Shown here piece after piece: positions 17,123-27,298 of a DNA stretch of 64,000 bases. The translations under genes were made by a program, and so were the position numbers. The notes beneath the pieces were generated by a model. The model saw only the letters and a program-made list of their open reading frames with translations, searched no databases and had not been told where the DNA came from. Source of the stretch: Bradyrhizobium sp. G127 (GTDB taxonomy: Bacteria > Pseudomonadota > Alphaproteobacteria > Rhizobiales > Xanthobacteraceae); assembly GCF_021502575.1 (NCBI RefSeq), contig NZ_JAKFGN010000003.1, positions 586,361 to 650,360 of the forward strand, written 5' to 3'. Each line of letters begins with the position of its first letter. Within the stretch, counting starts at the first letter, position 1.

Positions 17123-18405
17123 CCCGCGCTCGACAGCATCGCGTTTTCCGGCCGAGGCACGATCGGCGGCTTGGCGTTCAGGGCCTCCACCTGGAAACCG
17201 GCGACGCGCTTGTAGTTATTGGCGACGTCCTGCAGTTCCTGATGCGAGAGAACGTCGGTGACGACGTTGAAACCGTTCGGCGCACGCTCCTCGACCAACT
17301 GCATCACCTGCTCGGGACCGTTGCGGCGGTTGAGCTTCACAAGTTCAGTTGTCGCCGGGCGGCGTTCGGCCTCATAGGCGGCAAGCGCTGCGGGCGTTTC
17401 GCCGTGGGCGAGAATTTCCCGCGTCAGCACCCGCGCGTCGAGGATCGCCTGCGATGCGCCGTTGGACCCGATCGGGTACATCGGATGGGCGGCATCGCCG
17501 AGCAGCGTCACGTTGCCGAAGGTCCAGCGGTCGAGCGGGTCGCGATCCACCAGTGGATACTCGTAGGCATGATCGCAATTGCGGATCAGCCTGGGCACGT
17601 CCAGCCAGTCGAAGCGCCAGTCCTCGAACCATGGCAGGAATTCGTCGAGTTTCGCCGCCCGATTATAATCCTCGCGCCGCCACTGGTGGTTCGGCGGAAA
17701 GTAGCGTTCGGCGATCCAGTTGATGCGGAATTTTCCGTTCGGCAGCTGAGCCGAGATCGGATAGCAGACGAACTTCAGGCTTTCGTGGCCCGCCATGATC
17801 ATGGTGCGGCCAGAAAGAAACGCGTCGCTCTCGGAGATGCCACGCCAGAGAATGCGCCCGTTCCAGATTGGCGCGCCTTCGTGGGGATAGAGCTTGTTGC
17901 GTACCGCGGAATGAATGCCGTCGGCGGCGATCAGCAGGGTGCCGTCGTAGGTGCCAGCGTCGTCACCGGTTGCCTTGTCGACAAAGCGCGCGGACACGCC
18001 GTCCGGTGTATCGGTGTAGTTGGCAAGGTGATGGCTGTTCAGCAGGCTGTCACGGCCGAGACGCTCGATCACCGCGTCGAGCAGAATCTGTTGCAGCACG
18101 CCGCGATGGATCGAGACCTGCGGCCACTTGTATCCGGCATCGAGCCCCCGCGGCTCGGTCCAGATCGGTTTCCCACGCTTTGAGAAGTAGGACAGTTCCC
18201 GGGTGCGGACGCCGGCGGCGTCCAGTTTGCCGAGCAGGCCGAGCTCGGTCAGTTCGCGCACCGCATGGGGCAGCACGTTGATGCCGACGCCAAGCGGTTT
18301 CAGTTCCGGCACGCTCTCGAAGATGCGGCAGGGAATACCGACCTGATGGAGACTGAGCGCGAGCGTCAGCCCGCCGATGCCGCCGCCTGCGATGAGAATG
18401 GTCAT
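17119..18405 (-). CDS. FAD-dependent aromatic-type monooxygenase
   Basis: This 428-residue protein is a single-component flavoprotein hydroxylase of the class that includes PhzS and salicylate hydroxylase. It has the FAD-binding GGGIGGLTLAL at the N-terminus (about residues 7-17), the DG motif AADGIHSAVR, and the GD motif VTLLGDAAHPMYPIGSNG. It would use NAD(P)H and oxygen to hydroxylate an organic substrate in the cytoplasm. The substrate is unknown because no pathway genes adjoin it. It overlaps the end of mutY by 4 bp, tail to tail. Confidence 0.92.
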   Translation of the reverse strand: MTILIAGGGIGGLTLALSLHQVGIPCRIFESVPELKPLGVGINVLPHAVRELTELGLLGKLDAAGVRTRELSYFSKRGKPIWTEPRGLDAGYKWPQVSIHRGVLQQILLDAVIERLGRDSLLNSHHLANYTDTPDGVSARFVDKATGDDAGTYDGTLLIAADGIHSAVRNKLYPHEGAPIWNGRILWRGISESDAFLSGRTMIMAGHESLKFVCYPISAQLPNGKFRINWIAERYFPPNHQWRREDYNRAAKLDEFLPWFEDWRFDWLDVPRLIRNCDHAYEYPLVDRDPLDRWTFGNVTLLGDAAHPMYPIGSNGASQAILDARVLTREILAHGETPAALAAYEAERRPATTELVKLNRRNGPEQVMQLVEERAPNGFNVVTDVLSHQELQDVANNYKRVAGFQVEALNAKPPIVPRPENAMLSSAG

Positions 18406-18485
18406 GGTGCACGCTCCCGACTTTGGGAGGTGTCATGACACAGGACCGGGAAAGTGGGCAATTGCGAAAGGCAAAAAACGGCGGC

Positions 18486-19757
<1,272 letters not shown>

Positions 19758-20019
19758 GTGTCGCGTTGCGAATTGCTGCGCACGCGTTGCTGCAATCAAC
19801 TCGGTCTGATGGCTGGATTTGCTGGCGCTGCGCGTTTTTCGCGGAGAAATTCAGCCGGCATTCATGTCGCGGAGTTGAAACACATCGAAATGCCGGATGA
19901 GACAATGCTACGCCGCACTAGGCAATTTTTGCCGGGCGCTGTATGAATCGTTAACAGGATACTTTGCGGCTCCATCGCGTTGTGGTCATGGCGCGCCCGC
20001 CCGGTTGAGGAGACTTCCG
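19758..20019. other. Divergent intergenic region, no gene
   Basis: Together with the GANTC cluster, 400 bp separate ccrM from the zinc peptidase gene. I see no RNA gene or convincing small frame here. It must hold divergent promoters. A GTTAAC lies at about 19950, 70 bp before the peptidase start. The peptidase ribosome site GAGGAG is just before 20020. Confidence 0.5.
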
Positions 20020-20961
20020 ATGCGTTATGACGATTTCCGCCGCAGCGACAATATCGATGATCGCCGCGATGACGGCGGCGGCTTCGGCGGGGGTGGCGGC
20101 GGATTCGGATTCCCGATGGGCGGCGGTGGCGGCCTCGGCATTGGAACCGTGATCGTGCTCGGCCTGATCGGCTGGGCGGTCGGCATCGATCCCCGCATTC
20201 TGATCGGCGGCGCGGAGATTCTGACCGGCGGCCAGCAGCAGGCCCCGACCTATCAGACCGACCGCCGATCCGCTCCCTCCAAGGGCGCGCCCACCGACGA
20301 GATGGGCAGCATGATCGCAGGCGTGCTTGGGGAGATCGACGACCGATGGAGCGAAATCTTTTCGGCAAGCGGCCAGACCTATCGCGGGCCGCGCATCGTG
20401 CTGTTCAAAAATGCCACCAATGGCGGACGCTGCGGCATGGCGCAGTCGGCGATGGGTCCGTTCTATTGTCCGCCCGACAGGCAGATTTTCCTCGACACCG
20501 GATTCTTCCGCGAGGTTGAGACCCGGTTCCGGGGTTGCTCCGGCAACGCATGCAAGTTCACGGCCGCCTACATCATCGCGCACGAAGCCGGCCACCACAT
20601 CCAGAACCTGCTGGGGATCCTGGATAAGGCGCGCCAGATGCAGGAACAGGCCGGGAGCAAGGCGCAAGCGAACGCCATCCAGGTGCGCGTTGAATTGCAG
20701 GCCGATTGCCTCTCCGGCGTCTGGGTCAATCGTGAGGAGAAGAAGCGTCCCGGATTCCTCGAAGCAGGGGACATCGATGCGGCGTTGCAGACAGCGTCGG
20801 CAATTGGCGATGACACATTGCAGCGGCAGACGCAGGGCCGCGTCGTGCCGGATTCCTTCACTCACGGCTCTGCCGCGCAGCGCAAGCGATGGTTCATGAC
20901 CGGCTATCAGCAGGGCTCCGTACAGGCCTGCAACACGTTCGCGCCGGGTGTTAGTCTCTGA
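20020..20961 (+). CDS. Neutral zinc metallopeptidase (YpfJ-like)
   Basis: This 313-residue protein has a Gly-rich N-terminal region, one membrane segment (about residues 43-62), and a peptidase domain with the zinc motif HEAGHH (AAYIIAHEAGHHIQNLLG). The ELQADCLSGVW segment supplies the usual downstream acidic ligand. Relatives such as YpfJ are putative neutral zinc metallopeptidases anchored in the inner membrane with no firm substrate. I chose ATG 20020 because GAGGAG lies about 8 bases upstream; longer versions begin in non-coding-like sequence. A REP-type repeat follows the stop. Confidence 0.92.
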   Translation: MRYDDFRRSDNIDDRRDDGGGFGGGGGGFGFPMGGGGGLGIGTVIVLGLIGWAVGIDPRILIGGAEILTGGQQQAPTYQTDRRSAPSKGAPTDEMGSMIAGVLGEIDDRWSEIFSASGQTYRGPRIVLFKNATNGGRCGMAQSAMGPFYCPPDRQIFLDTGFFREVETRFRGCSGNACKFTAAYIIAHEAGHHIQNLLGILDKARQMQEQAGSKAQANAIQVRVELQADCLSGVWVNREEKKRPGFLEAGDIDAALQTASAIGDDTLQRQTQGRVVPDSFTHGSAAQRKRWFMTGYQQGSVQACNTFAPGVSL

Positions 20962-20975
20962 TAAGCCGGATCCGT

Positions 20976-21080
20976 TATCCTGAGGCGCGAGCCGCTTGGC
21001 GAGCCTCGAAGGATGACGATGCAAAACGTCGTCGCCCTTCGAGGCTCGGCGCAAGAATCGCCCCGCACCTCAGGGTGACG
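20976..21080. repeat. Palindromic repeat family B, copy 2
   Basis: TCCTGAGGCGCGAGC and GCGAGCCTCGAAGGATGACG on the left are mirrored by GCCCTTCGAGGCTCG and CACCTCAGGGTGACG on the right. The copy lies between the zinc peptidase and moaB genes. The two halves could pair as a long imperfect hairpin in RNA. Confidence 0.85.
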
Positions 21081-21097
21081 GCTAAGGATCGAACTCC

Positions 21098-21652
21098 ATG
21101 GTTGCCGTCGACGAGACAAGGAAATTCGTTCCGCTCAACATCGCGGTGTTGACGGTGTCCGATTCGCGCGCACTGGCCGACGACAAGTCGGGCATGACGC
21201 TGGCGGATCGCCTCACGGCTGCGGGTCATCGCCTTGCCGCGCGTGACATCGTGACCGATGACGTCGAGGCGATCCGCGCCAAGGTTAAAGCATGGATCGC
21301 CGATCCCGGCGTCGATGTCGTCATTACCACTGGCGGCACCGGCTTCACGGGACGCGACGTGACGCCGGAAGCCATCGAGCCGCTGTTCGAGAAACGAATG
21401 GACGGTTTCTCGATTGCGTTTCACATGATGAGCTACGCCAAGATCGGCACGTCGACCATCCAGAGCCGCGCGACGGCTGGCGTCGCCGGCGCGACTTACG
21501 TCTTCTGTCTGCCGGGGTCGCCCGGTGCGTGCAAGGATGGCTGGGACGGTATCCTTGCGCATCAGCTCGACTACCGCACCAAGCCCTGCAACTTTGTCGA
21601 GATCATGCCGCGGCTGGACGAGCACCTGAAGCGCGGCAAGGCAAAAAGCTGA
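21098..21652 (+). CDS. moaB: Molybdopterin biosynthesis protein MoaB/Mog-type
   Basis: This 184-residue protein matches the MoaB/MogA family, which adenylylates molybdopterin before molybdenum insertion. The core motifs are [30 protein letters not shown] and [18 protein letters not shown]. The length is close to that of E. coli MoaB (170) with a short N-terminal extension. Whether it is catalytically the Mog or the MoaB type cannot be settled by eye. It stands alone between a repeat and the convergent MarR-GNAT gene. Confidence 0.93.
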   Translation: MVAVDETRKFVPLNIAVLTVSDSRALADDKSGMTLADRLTAAGHRLAARDIVTDDVEAIRAKVKAWIADPGVDVVITTGGTGFTGRDVTPEAIEPLFEKRMDGFSIAFHMMSYAKIGTSTIQSRATAGVAGATYVFCLPGSPGACKDGWDGILAHQLDYRTKPCNFVEIMPRLDEHLKRGKAKS

Positions 21653-21841
21653 CCGGGCGATCATATCGAGGCGTGGAATGTCAGCGTCTTCGAAATAACT
21701 TCCGGATGATTTTCGCAAGACCCTCATGCAGCATGCGGCACATTTCGCCGCGTGCTTCGAGACGAAGCCGCCGCGCGTTGATCCTGTGAAACCTGATGAT
21801 ATCCGGCGTAACGCAATGTTCGGGTTCGCGCCGCCGGGGCA

Positions 21842-22777
21842 TCACAAGTCGAGCTCCCACGTTTCGCCGATCAGGTCCTGTCCGAAGCTGCGATGCGGTT
21901 CGATGGCGGTGCGCACGAAACCCGCGCTTTCATAGATTCCGCGGGCGGCCAGCAGCATGCTCTGCGTCCACAGCGTGATCCTGCGATAGCCGCAACTCCG
22001 CGCGAACGCGATGCATTCATCGACCAGCCGCTTGCCGAGGCCAAGACCGCGTCCCGCCGGATCGACGATGAGCAGCCGCAGCTTCGCCACTTCGTCCGAT
22101 TGCCTGACCAGAAACACCGAGCCGACCTGTCTGCCGTCGATCTCGGCGATCCAGCAGCGTTCGCTCGCCGGGTCGAATTGTTTCAGGAATTGCGCGGCGA
22201 TCTCGGCGACCATGCCTTCGAATGAAATGTCCCAGCCAAATTCTTCTGAGTAGAGCCTGCCGTGCTGTTGCACCACCCAACCCATGTCGCCCGGCCTGTG
22301 CGTGCGCAGTTTCAGATCCGGCCGAGGCGCTTCGTCATCGAGCAAACATTCGATAACAGTCATCGCCTGCAGGAGGCGCTCTCCCCCGTCGCCGGGCAAT
22401 TTGTCAATCATCTTCCCGACCTCCTGATGGGAGGTGCGGTCAAGGCGATCGAAGGCCTGTTTGCCTTTGGCGGTAAGTGCCAGCTTGACCTGCCTGCGGT
22501 CGGACGGCTCCGGCTTGCGGGTCACCAGCCCCTTTTTCGTGAAGGATTGGATAATGCGGCTCAGGTAGCCGGGGTCGAGGCCGAGTTCGGCTCCGATGTC
22601 CTTGGCAAGAACGCCGTCGCGATGCGCGAGTTCGAACAGCACTCGGGCTTCCGTCAGCGTGAAGGGGCTTTCGAGCAGGTGCTGCTCAAGCACGCCGATC
22701 TTTCGCGTGTAGAAACGGTTGAATCGCCGGATGGCGGCGATTTTTGCTTCCTGTTCTGCTTTGGTATGCGCGTCCAT
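21842..22777 (-). CDS. MarR regulator fused to GNAT acetyltransferase
   Basis: This 311-residue protein has two domains. Residues 1 to about 145 form a MarR winged helix, with LTEARVLFELAH, LGLDPGYLSRIIQSF and the wing RKPEPSDRRQVKLALT. Residues from about 160 form a GNAT acetyltransferase, with LLIVDPAGRGLGLGKRLVDECI as the acetyl-CoA loop. ATG 22777 is preferred. A TTG at 22837 falls inside a perfect palindrome that is probably the operator, so it is unlikely as a start. Such fusions are frequent in proteobacteria. Ligand and substrate are unknown. Confidence 0.9.
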   Translation of the reverse strand: MDAHTKAEQEAKIAAIRRFNRFYTRKIGVLEQHLLESPFTLTEARVLFELAHRDGVLAKDIGAELGLDPGYLSRIIQSFTKKGLVTRKPEPSDRRQVKLALTAKGKQAFDRLDRTSHQEVGKMIDKLPGDGGERLLQAMTVIECLLDDEAPRPDLKLRTHRPGDMGWVVQQHGRLYSEEFGWDISFEGMVAEIAAQFLKQFDPASERCWIAEIDGRQVGSVFLVRQSDEVAKLRLLIVDPAGRGLGLGKRLVDECIAFARSCGYRRITLWTQSMLLAARGIYESAGFVRTAIEPHRSFGQDLIGETWELDL

Positions 22778-22820
22778 CACGGACAATGCCTCGTCTTGCA
22801 CCGACGGGCATTTTCGAGAT

Positions 22821-22841
22821 ATTGTTGACGGAGTCAACTAT
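22821..22841 (-). promoter_or_regulatory. Probable MarR-type operator
   Basis: ATTGTTGAC, GGA, GTCAACTAT form an inverted repeat with 8 of 9 arm positions paired and a 3-bp centre. It lies 44 bp before the MarR-GNAT start, between that gene and the upstream GT2-like gene. TTGACT inside it could double as a -35 box, so binding would block the promoter. Autoregulation is inferred from the position. Confidence 0.6.
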
Positions 22842-22843
22842 TA

Positions 22844-23416
22844 TCAGGCGGCCACGAAAATCTTGGTCCGCAGCACGGCGCGGCCCGTGCGGCCGAGTTT
22901 TGAGATCAGCTTGGCCTCGGCGCGGCGCGCGGCGGGGGCGTAGCCGCCGACCCGCTCATAGTGATCGCGGGAAATCAGCAGGCCTTGATCGGCGGAAGGG
23001 CCGGAGATGAAGCGGGTCAGCAGCCGCACGCCGTCCCGGACCGTCGCTTCTTCATAAGGCGAACGCGCATAGCGGAAGATGCCAGCGCGCTGACGTCCGC
23101 TCAGCGACACCCGCTGCATGAACTGGGCGGCTTCGTCGATCCAGCCGGCTTCCAGCACCGCCCCGGGGAGCAGGAACATCAGCCATGGCGACCGGCTTTG
23201 TTCCGCGCCTGCCGCAAGCGCCGCCGCCCGCGAGCCGTCGAATTTCAGGAAATCGCAGCCCGCGATGTCGGCCACCCGCTCGATCGTTTCGGAACCGGGC
23301 CGGTCGACCAGGACCACCTTCTGGACGATTCCCGCAGCCGCCCCGGGAACGAGGGCAGCGAGGGTGGCAACGACAGGTTGCTCGACGCCTTCGGTGGGAA
23401 TGACAACGCTGATCAT
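22844..23416 (-). CDS. GT2-like glycosyltransferase-fold protein
   Basis: This 190-residue protein begins MISVVIPTEGVEQPVVATLAALVPG, typical of family 2 glycosyltransferases. It continues with a VVLVDRPGSETIERVAD strand and a PWLMFLLPGAVLEAGWIDEA stretch matching the acceptor side. It is shorter than most GT2 enzymes, and the canonical DxD is not obvious (VLVDRPGS stands near that position). It may be a minimal or non-catalytic member. No membrane segment is seen. Its stop directly abuts the operator of the MarR-GNAT gene. The acceptor is unknown. Confidence 0.72.
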   Translation of the reverse strand: MISVVIPTEGVEQPVVATLAALVPGAAAGIVQKVVLVDRPGSETIERVADIAGCDFLKFDGSRAAALAAGAEQSRSPWLMFLLPGAVLEAGWIDEAAQFMQRVSLSGRQRAGIFRYARSPYEEATVRDGVRLLTRFISGPSADQGLLISRDHYERVGGYAPAARRAEAKLISKLGRTGRAVLRTKIFVAA

Positions 23417-23604
23417 GGGTCGGTGCTGGAACGCTATCCGTCAAATGCTTGATGCGGCATTCGTTATCATCTTGTCACACTCAGAACAGCCCGTCAGGTG
23501 CAGCTTTTTGCGGCATTCGCAATATGCAGGCACTGATCAGAAAATCCTTGAGGACAGCAGATTGAAGTTCTTGTTTTGTTCTCATTCGCTGTTATGTTGG
23601 GAGT

Positions 23605-24765
23605 ATGAGCCGCGCATCCCATGCCCTCAAACACCCGCCGGTGACGGCGCCCTCCGAACCGGCGGGTGTTCCTTCTCCTTTTCCCGAAATTGAAGTCGCT
23701 ATCGACCGCGAGCGGCGCAGGGGCCGAGGCGCACAATCCAACGCCAGCGGGCGGTTTGAGGCGGAAGCTCGCGTCACCTTCGATGACGGGTGGCAAAGCC
23801 TTGAAGAACTGCCGCCGTTCAAGACCACTGTCAGCGTCGACACCGCGCGAAAGGTTATCACCCGCAACGATTCGCCGGACATCGGGTTCGACCGCTCTAT
23901 CAATCCCTATCGGGGCTGCGAGCACGGCTGCGTCTATTGTTTCGCGCGGCCGACCCACGCCTATCTCGGACTGTCACCCGGACTGGATTTCGAATCCAGG
24001 CTGTATGCCAAGCCCGACGCTCCGGAATTGCTGGAGAAGGAACTGGCCGCGCCGGGCTACGAGCCGCGCATGATCGCGATCGGCACCAACACCGATCCTT
24101 ATCAACCGATCGAGCGCGAGCGCAAAATCATGCGCGGTATTCTCGAGGTTCTGGAGCGCACCGCACATCCCGTCGGCATCGTCACCAAGTCGGCGCTGGT
24201 GACGCGCGACATCGACATTCTCGCGCGGATGGCAAAGCGCAATCTCGCCAAGGTGGCGATTTCGGTGACGTCGCTCGATCCGAAACTCGCGCGAACCATG
24301 GAACCCCGCGCCTCGACTCCGCAGAAGCGGCTTGAGGCGTTGCGGCAACTATCGGAAGCGGGCATTCCGACCACTGTCATGGTGGCGCCGGTGATTCCTG
24401 CGCTGAACGATTCAGAGATCGAGCGTATTCTTGACGCGGCCGCGCATGCCGGCGTCAAGGAAGCGAGCTACGTATTGTTGCGGCTGCCGCTCGAAGTCCG
24501 CGATCTGTTCCGCGAATGGTTGATGGCGAATTATCCGGACCGGTACCGGCACGTCTTCACGCTGATCCGAGACATGCGCGACGGCCGCGATTACGACTCG
24601 CAATGGGGCACGCGCATGAAGGGCACCGGGCCGATGGCCTGGATGATCGGCCGGCGTTTCGAGATCGCCTGCGAGAAACTCGGTCTCAACAAGCGTCGTT
24701 CCAAATTGACCACCGCTCACTTCGCGCGGCCCAAGCGCGGCAACGAACAGTTGGATCTGTTTTAA
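23605..24765 (+). CDS. PA0069 family radical SAM protein
   Basis: This 386-residue protein belongs to the SplB-like PA0069 family of radical SAM enzymes. The cluster motif is C-x3-C-x2-C in RGCEHGCVYCFARPTH (near residues 107-122). It is followed by ATIGTNTDPYQP-like (IAIGTNTDPYQPIE) and IVTKSALVTRD strands of the TIM barrel. Reaction and substrate are not known for the family. It is divergent from the GT2-like gene, and GGGAGT precedes its ATG. Confidence 0.92.
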   Translation: MSRASHALKHPPVTAPSEPAGVPSPFPEIEVAIDRERRRGRGAQSNASGRFEAEARVTFDDGWQSLEELPPFKTTVSVDTARKVITRNDSPDIGFDRSINPYRGCEHGCVYCFARPTHAYLGLSPGLDFESRLYAKPDAPELLEKELAAPGYEPRMIAIGTNTDPYQPIERERKIMRGILEVLERTAHPVGIVTKSALVTRDIDILARMAKRNLAKVAISVTSLDPKLARTMEPRASTPQKRLEALRQLSEAGIPTTVMVAPVIPALNDSEIERILDAAAHAGVKEASYVLLRLPLEVRDLFREWLMANYPDRYRHVFTLIRDMRDGRDYDSQWGTRMKGTGPMAWMIGRRFEIACEKLGLNKRRSKLTTAHFARPKRGNEQLDLF

Positions 24766-24794
24766 GAGCTGACGCGATTGGTGGTGAAGAGTGC

Positions 24795-24836
24795 TCCTCA
24801 CCTCTCTCCGCAGGCGGGGAGAGGTAGCAGGGCAGC
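24795..24836. repeat. Hairpin repeat between radical SAM gene and rnhB
   Basis: CCTCTCTCC (24801-24809) and GGGGAGAGG (24816-24824) pair with one wobble around a short loop. It resembles the G-rich REP type found around the DUF559 gene but is shorter and diverged. There is no T run behind it. Confidence 0.6.
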
Positions 24837-24932
24837 ATTCCGCACAAGATGTGATGCCCCGCGTCTCTGAATAACGGGCATTGATGACATTTCCGGCTTG
24901 CGGGGCCGCGCCCGCAGCCGCAGCATCCCGGC

Positions 24933-25688
24933 ATGATTCGGGACAAATCCACACCGGTTCCAAAGACAGCGAAAAGCGCGCCGCGCAAGGGCGTGATCAC
25001 GGTGGCGTCACCCACCTTTCGCCGGGAACGTGCATTGCTGAAGCGCGGCGTCTGGCCGGTCGCGGGGTGTGACGAGGCTGGGCGCGGTCCGCTGGCGGGG
25101 CCTGTGGTCGCGGCGGCCGTGATCCTCGACCCGAAGCGGATTCCCAAAGGCCTCGACGATTCCAAGCGTCTGACGCGCGAGCGCCGGGAGGAATTGTTCG
25201 AGGAAATTTGCGCAACCGCGCTGGTCTCGGTCGCTCTCGCGCCGCCCTCGCGGATCGAGCGCGACAATATCCTGCGCGCATCGCTGTGGGCGCTGGCCCG
25301 GGCGGTGCATTCGCTGCCCGAACCGCCGAAGCATGTCTTCGTCGATGGCCGCGACCGGCTGGATACGCCCTGCGACTGCGAGGCGGTGATCGGCGGCGAC
25401 GGCCTCGTGGTGTCGATTGCCGCGGCGTCGATCGTTGCAAAAGTTTCGCGCGATCGGCTGATGTGCCGGCTGGCGCAGGACCATCCCGGCTATGGCTTCG
25501 ATCAGCACATGGGCTACGGTGTCCCGGCTCATCTCGACGCGCTCGACCGGCTCGGGCCGACCATTCATCATCGCCGTTTTTTCGCGCCGGTCGCCGCCGC
25601 GCGCCGCAAGCACGGATTCGAGGACGCCATAGTCCCCGCAGCGATCGAAACAGCGACGATATCTGAGGATGTTGTCCTGACCGCGTAA
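24933..25688 (+). CDS. rnhB: Ribonuclease HII
   Basis: This 251-residue enzyme cuts the RNA strand of RNA-DNA hybrids and removes single ribonucleotides from DNA. The catalytic carboxylates are in [12 protein letters not shown] (about residue 46), LDDSKRLT and VDGRD, with the last in [11 protein letters not shown]. The first 40 residues are a basic extension not needed for the fold, so the true start could be later than ATG 24933. The gene follows a repeat and leads into a membrane glycosyltransferase-like gene after 62 bp. Confidence 0.96.
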   Translation: MIRDKSTPVPKTAKSAPRKGVITVASPTFRRERALLKRGVWPVAGCDEAGRGPLAGPVVAAAVILDPKRIPKGLDDSKRLTRERREELFEEICATALVSVALAPPSRIERDNILRASLWALARAVHSLPEPPKHVFVDGRDRLDTPCDCEAVIGGDGLVVSIAAASIVAKVSRDRLMCRLAQDHPGYGFDQHMGYGVPAHLDALDRLGPTIHHRRFFAPVAAARRKHGFEDAIVPAAIETATISEDVVLTA

Positions 25689-25750
25689 GCGGTTCGGTTG
25701 CCTCGCTGCGCGGCGCGCTTTATCACTGAACGTCCCTCCAAGGCCGGTTC

Positions 25751-27286
25751 ATGCGTTTCATGCGTTTCACTTCCCTGATCGTCGAACTGGTCCGTGCCCG
25801 GCCCCGCCTGATTTTCTGGCTCGTGGTGCTGGCGCAGGCAGGGTTGTGGCTGTTTCTGCCGTGGCTGCTATACGGAAGTCCGCCGGGCGATGTTGCGACG
25901 GTGCTCGCGTTCGGCAGGGAGTACCAGGTAGGGACCGATCTCGGCCCTCCGGCCGCATTCTGGCTGGCTGACGTCGCGCTCCGGCTGTCCGGCAATCACA
26001 TCTTCGGCGTCTATCTGCTGTCGCAGCTTTGCTTCATCGTAACGTTTTGGGCGCTGTTCAAGTTGAGCAGCGCCATTGTCGGCGCGCAACAGGCGGTCCT
26101 CGTCATATTGCTGACGTCGACCATCACGGCCTTCTCCTTTCCCGGCGCTGAATTCGGCCCGCTGATTCTGGCGCGGCCGCTTTGGGCGCTGGTGCTGCTG
26201 CATACGTGGCAGATCATCGGGCAGGGACGGCGCAGCGCCTGGTTCCTGCTGCCGGTCGAGACCGCTTTGCTGCTGTTGACCACCGCGGCGGCAATCCCGT
26301 TGCTGATGTTGCTGGGCGGTTTCGTGCTGGCGACGCGAAAGGGCCGGCGCGCGTTGGCATCGGCTGACCCTTTATATGCAGCCATCGTCCTGATCGTGCT
26401 GGTGCTGCCATATGTCATCTGGCTGGTGCGCGCGGACGCGGTGGCGCTGCCCTCGTTGCCTGCGGTGACGGATTTTCAGAACAGGCTGTTCGGATGGGGT
26501 GGGCTGCTGACAGGCCTGCTGTTCGCGCTGTCAGGCGTTGCACTGCTGCTGATCTTCAATTCGCGTTACCTTGATCGAACGCCGGATGACGCGCCGATCA
26601 TCTATCGTCCGCCGGTCGATCCCTTCGCGCGGCTGTTCGTCTACGTTTTTGCGCTGGTCCCTCCGTTCGCGCTCAGCCTGATCGCGGCGCTGTTCGGCAA
26701 GGAGCAGGTCATCGGCGGCGACGGCATCGCGCTGCTGCTGGCGGGTCTGGCGGTCATCGTCGCATCGGGCGACTTGATCGCGCTGCGCCGGCAACAGTTC
26801 CTGCGGTCGGTCTGGCTTCTCATCATGGCGGCGCCGGTCGCCGTTGTGCTTGGTCTGACGTTCGTTCAGCCGTGGATCGGCGGCGGCGAGGTCAGGACCT
26901 CGCTGCCTGCGCGGGAGATCGGGCTCTTCTTCGGCGAGAATTTCGAGCGGCGCACCGGCCGTCCGCTTGCGGCGGTGGCGGGCGATCCGCAATTCACGAC
27001 CCTGATCGGTTTCGCCGCGCCGTCGCGTCCGCATGTGATGCTCGATGCGACGCCACAGCGGACACCGTGGATCACGCCCGCGCTGTTCAGCGAAAACGGC
27101 GGTGTGGTGGTCTGGCGCGCGGCGGACACGGCGGGCACGCCGCCGGCTGATATCGCGCAACGATTTCCCGGCCTCGTGCCGGAAGTGCCGCGGGCATTCG
27201 AATATACGGTTCGCGGCCGTCAGAGCCTGCTGCGGATCGGCTGGGCCATTGTCCGTCCGCAGCGTGCGACGCAAGGGCTGCGATAA
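25751..27286 (+). CDS. GT39-family-like membrane glycosyltransferase
   Basis: This 511-residue membrane protein has about ten hydrophobic segments and the look of ArnT/PMT-like GT-C glycosyltransferases. PPGDVATVLAFGREYQVGTDLGPPAAFWLADVA-type sequence follows the first helix, in the place of the catalytic first periplasmic loop. FSFPGAEFGPLILARPLWALVLLH resembles the next core segment. Such enzymes move a sugar from a polyprenyl carrier to lipid or protein in the periplasm. The donor and acceptor are unknown. It is 12 bp before the permease gene. Confidence 0.8.
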   Translation: MRFMRFTSLIVELVRARPRLIFWLVVLAQAGLWLFLPWLLYGSPPGDVATVLAFGREYQVGTDLGPPAAFWLADVALRLSGNHIFGVYLLSQLCFIVTFWALFKLSSAIVGAQQAVLVILLTSTITAFSFPGAEFGPLILARPLWALVLLHTWQIIGQGRRSAWFLLPVETALLLLTTAAAIPLLMLLGGFVLATRKGRRALASADPLYAAIVLIVLVLPYVIWLVRADAVALPSLPAVTDFQNRLFGWGGLLTGLLFALSGVALLLIFNSRYLDRTPDDAPIIYRPPVDPFARLFVYVFALVPPFALSLIAALFGKEQVIGGDGIALLLAGLAVIVASGDLIALRRQQFLRSVWLLIMAAPVAVVLGLTFVQPWIGGGEVRTSLPAREIGLFFGENFERRTGRPLAAVAGDPQFTTLIGFAAPSRPHVMLDATPQRTPWITPALFSENGGVVVWRAADTAGTPPADIAQRFPGLVPEVPRAFEYTVRGRQSLLRIGWAIVRPQRATQGLR

Positions 27287-27298
27287 CTGGGGAATGCG

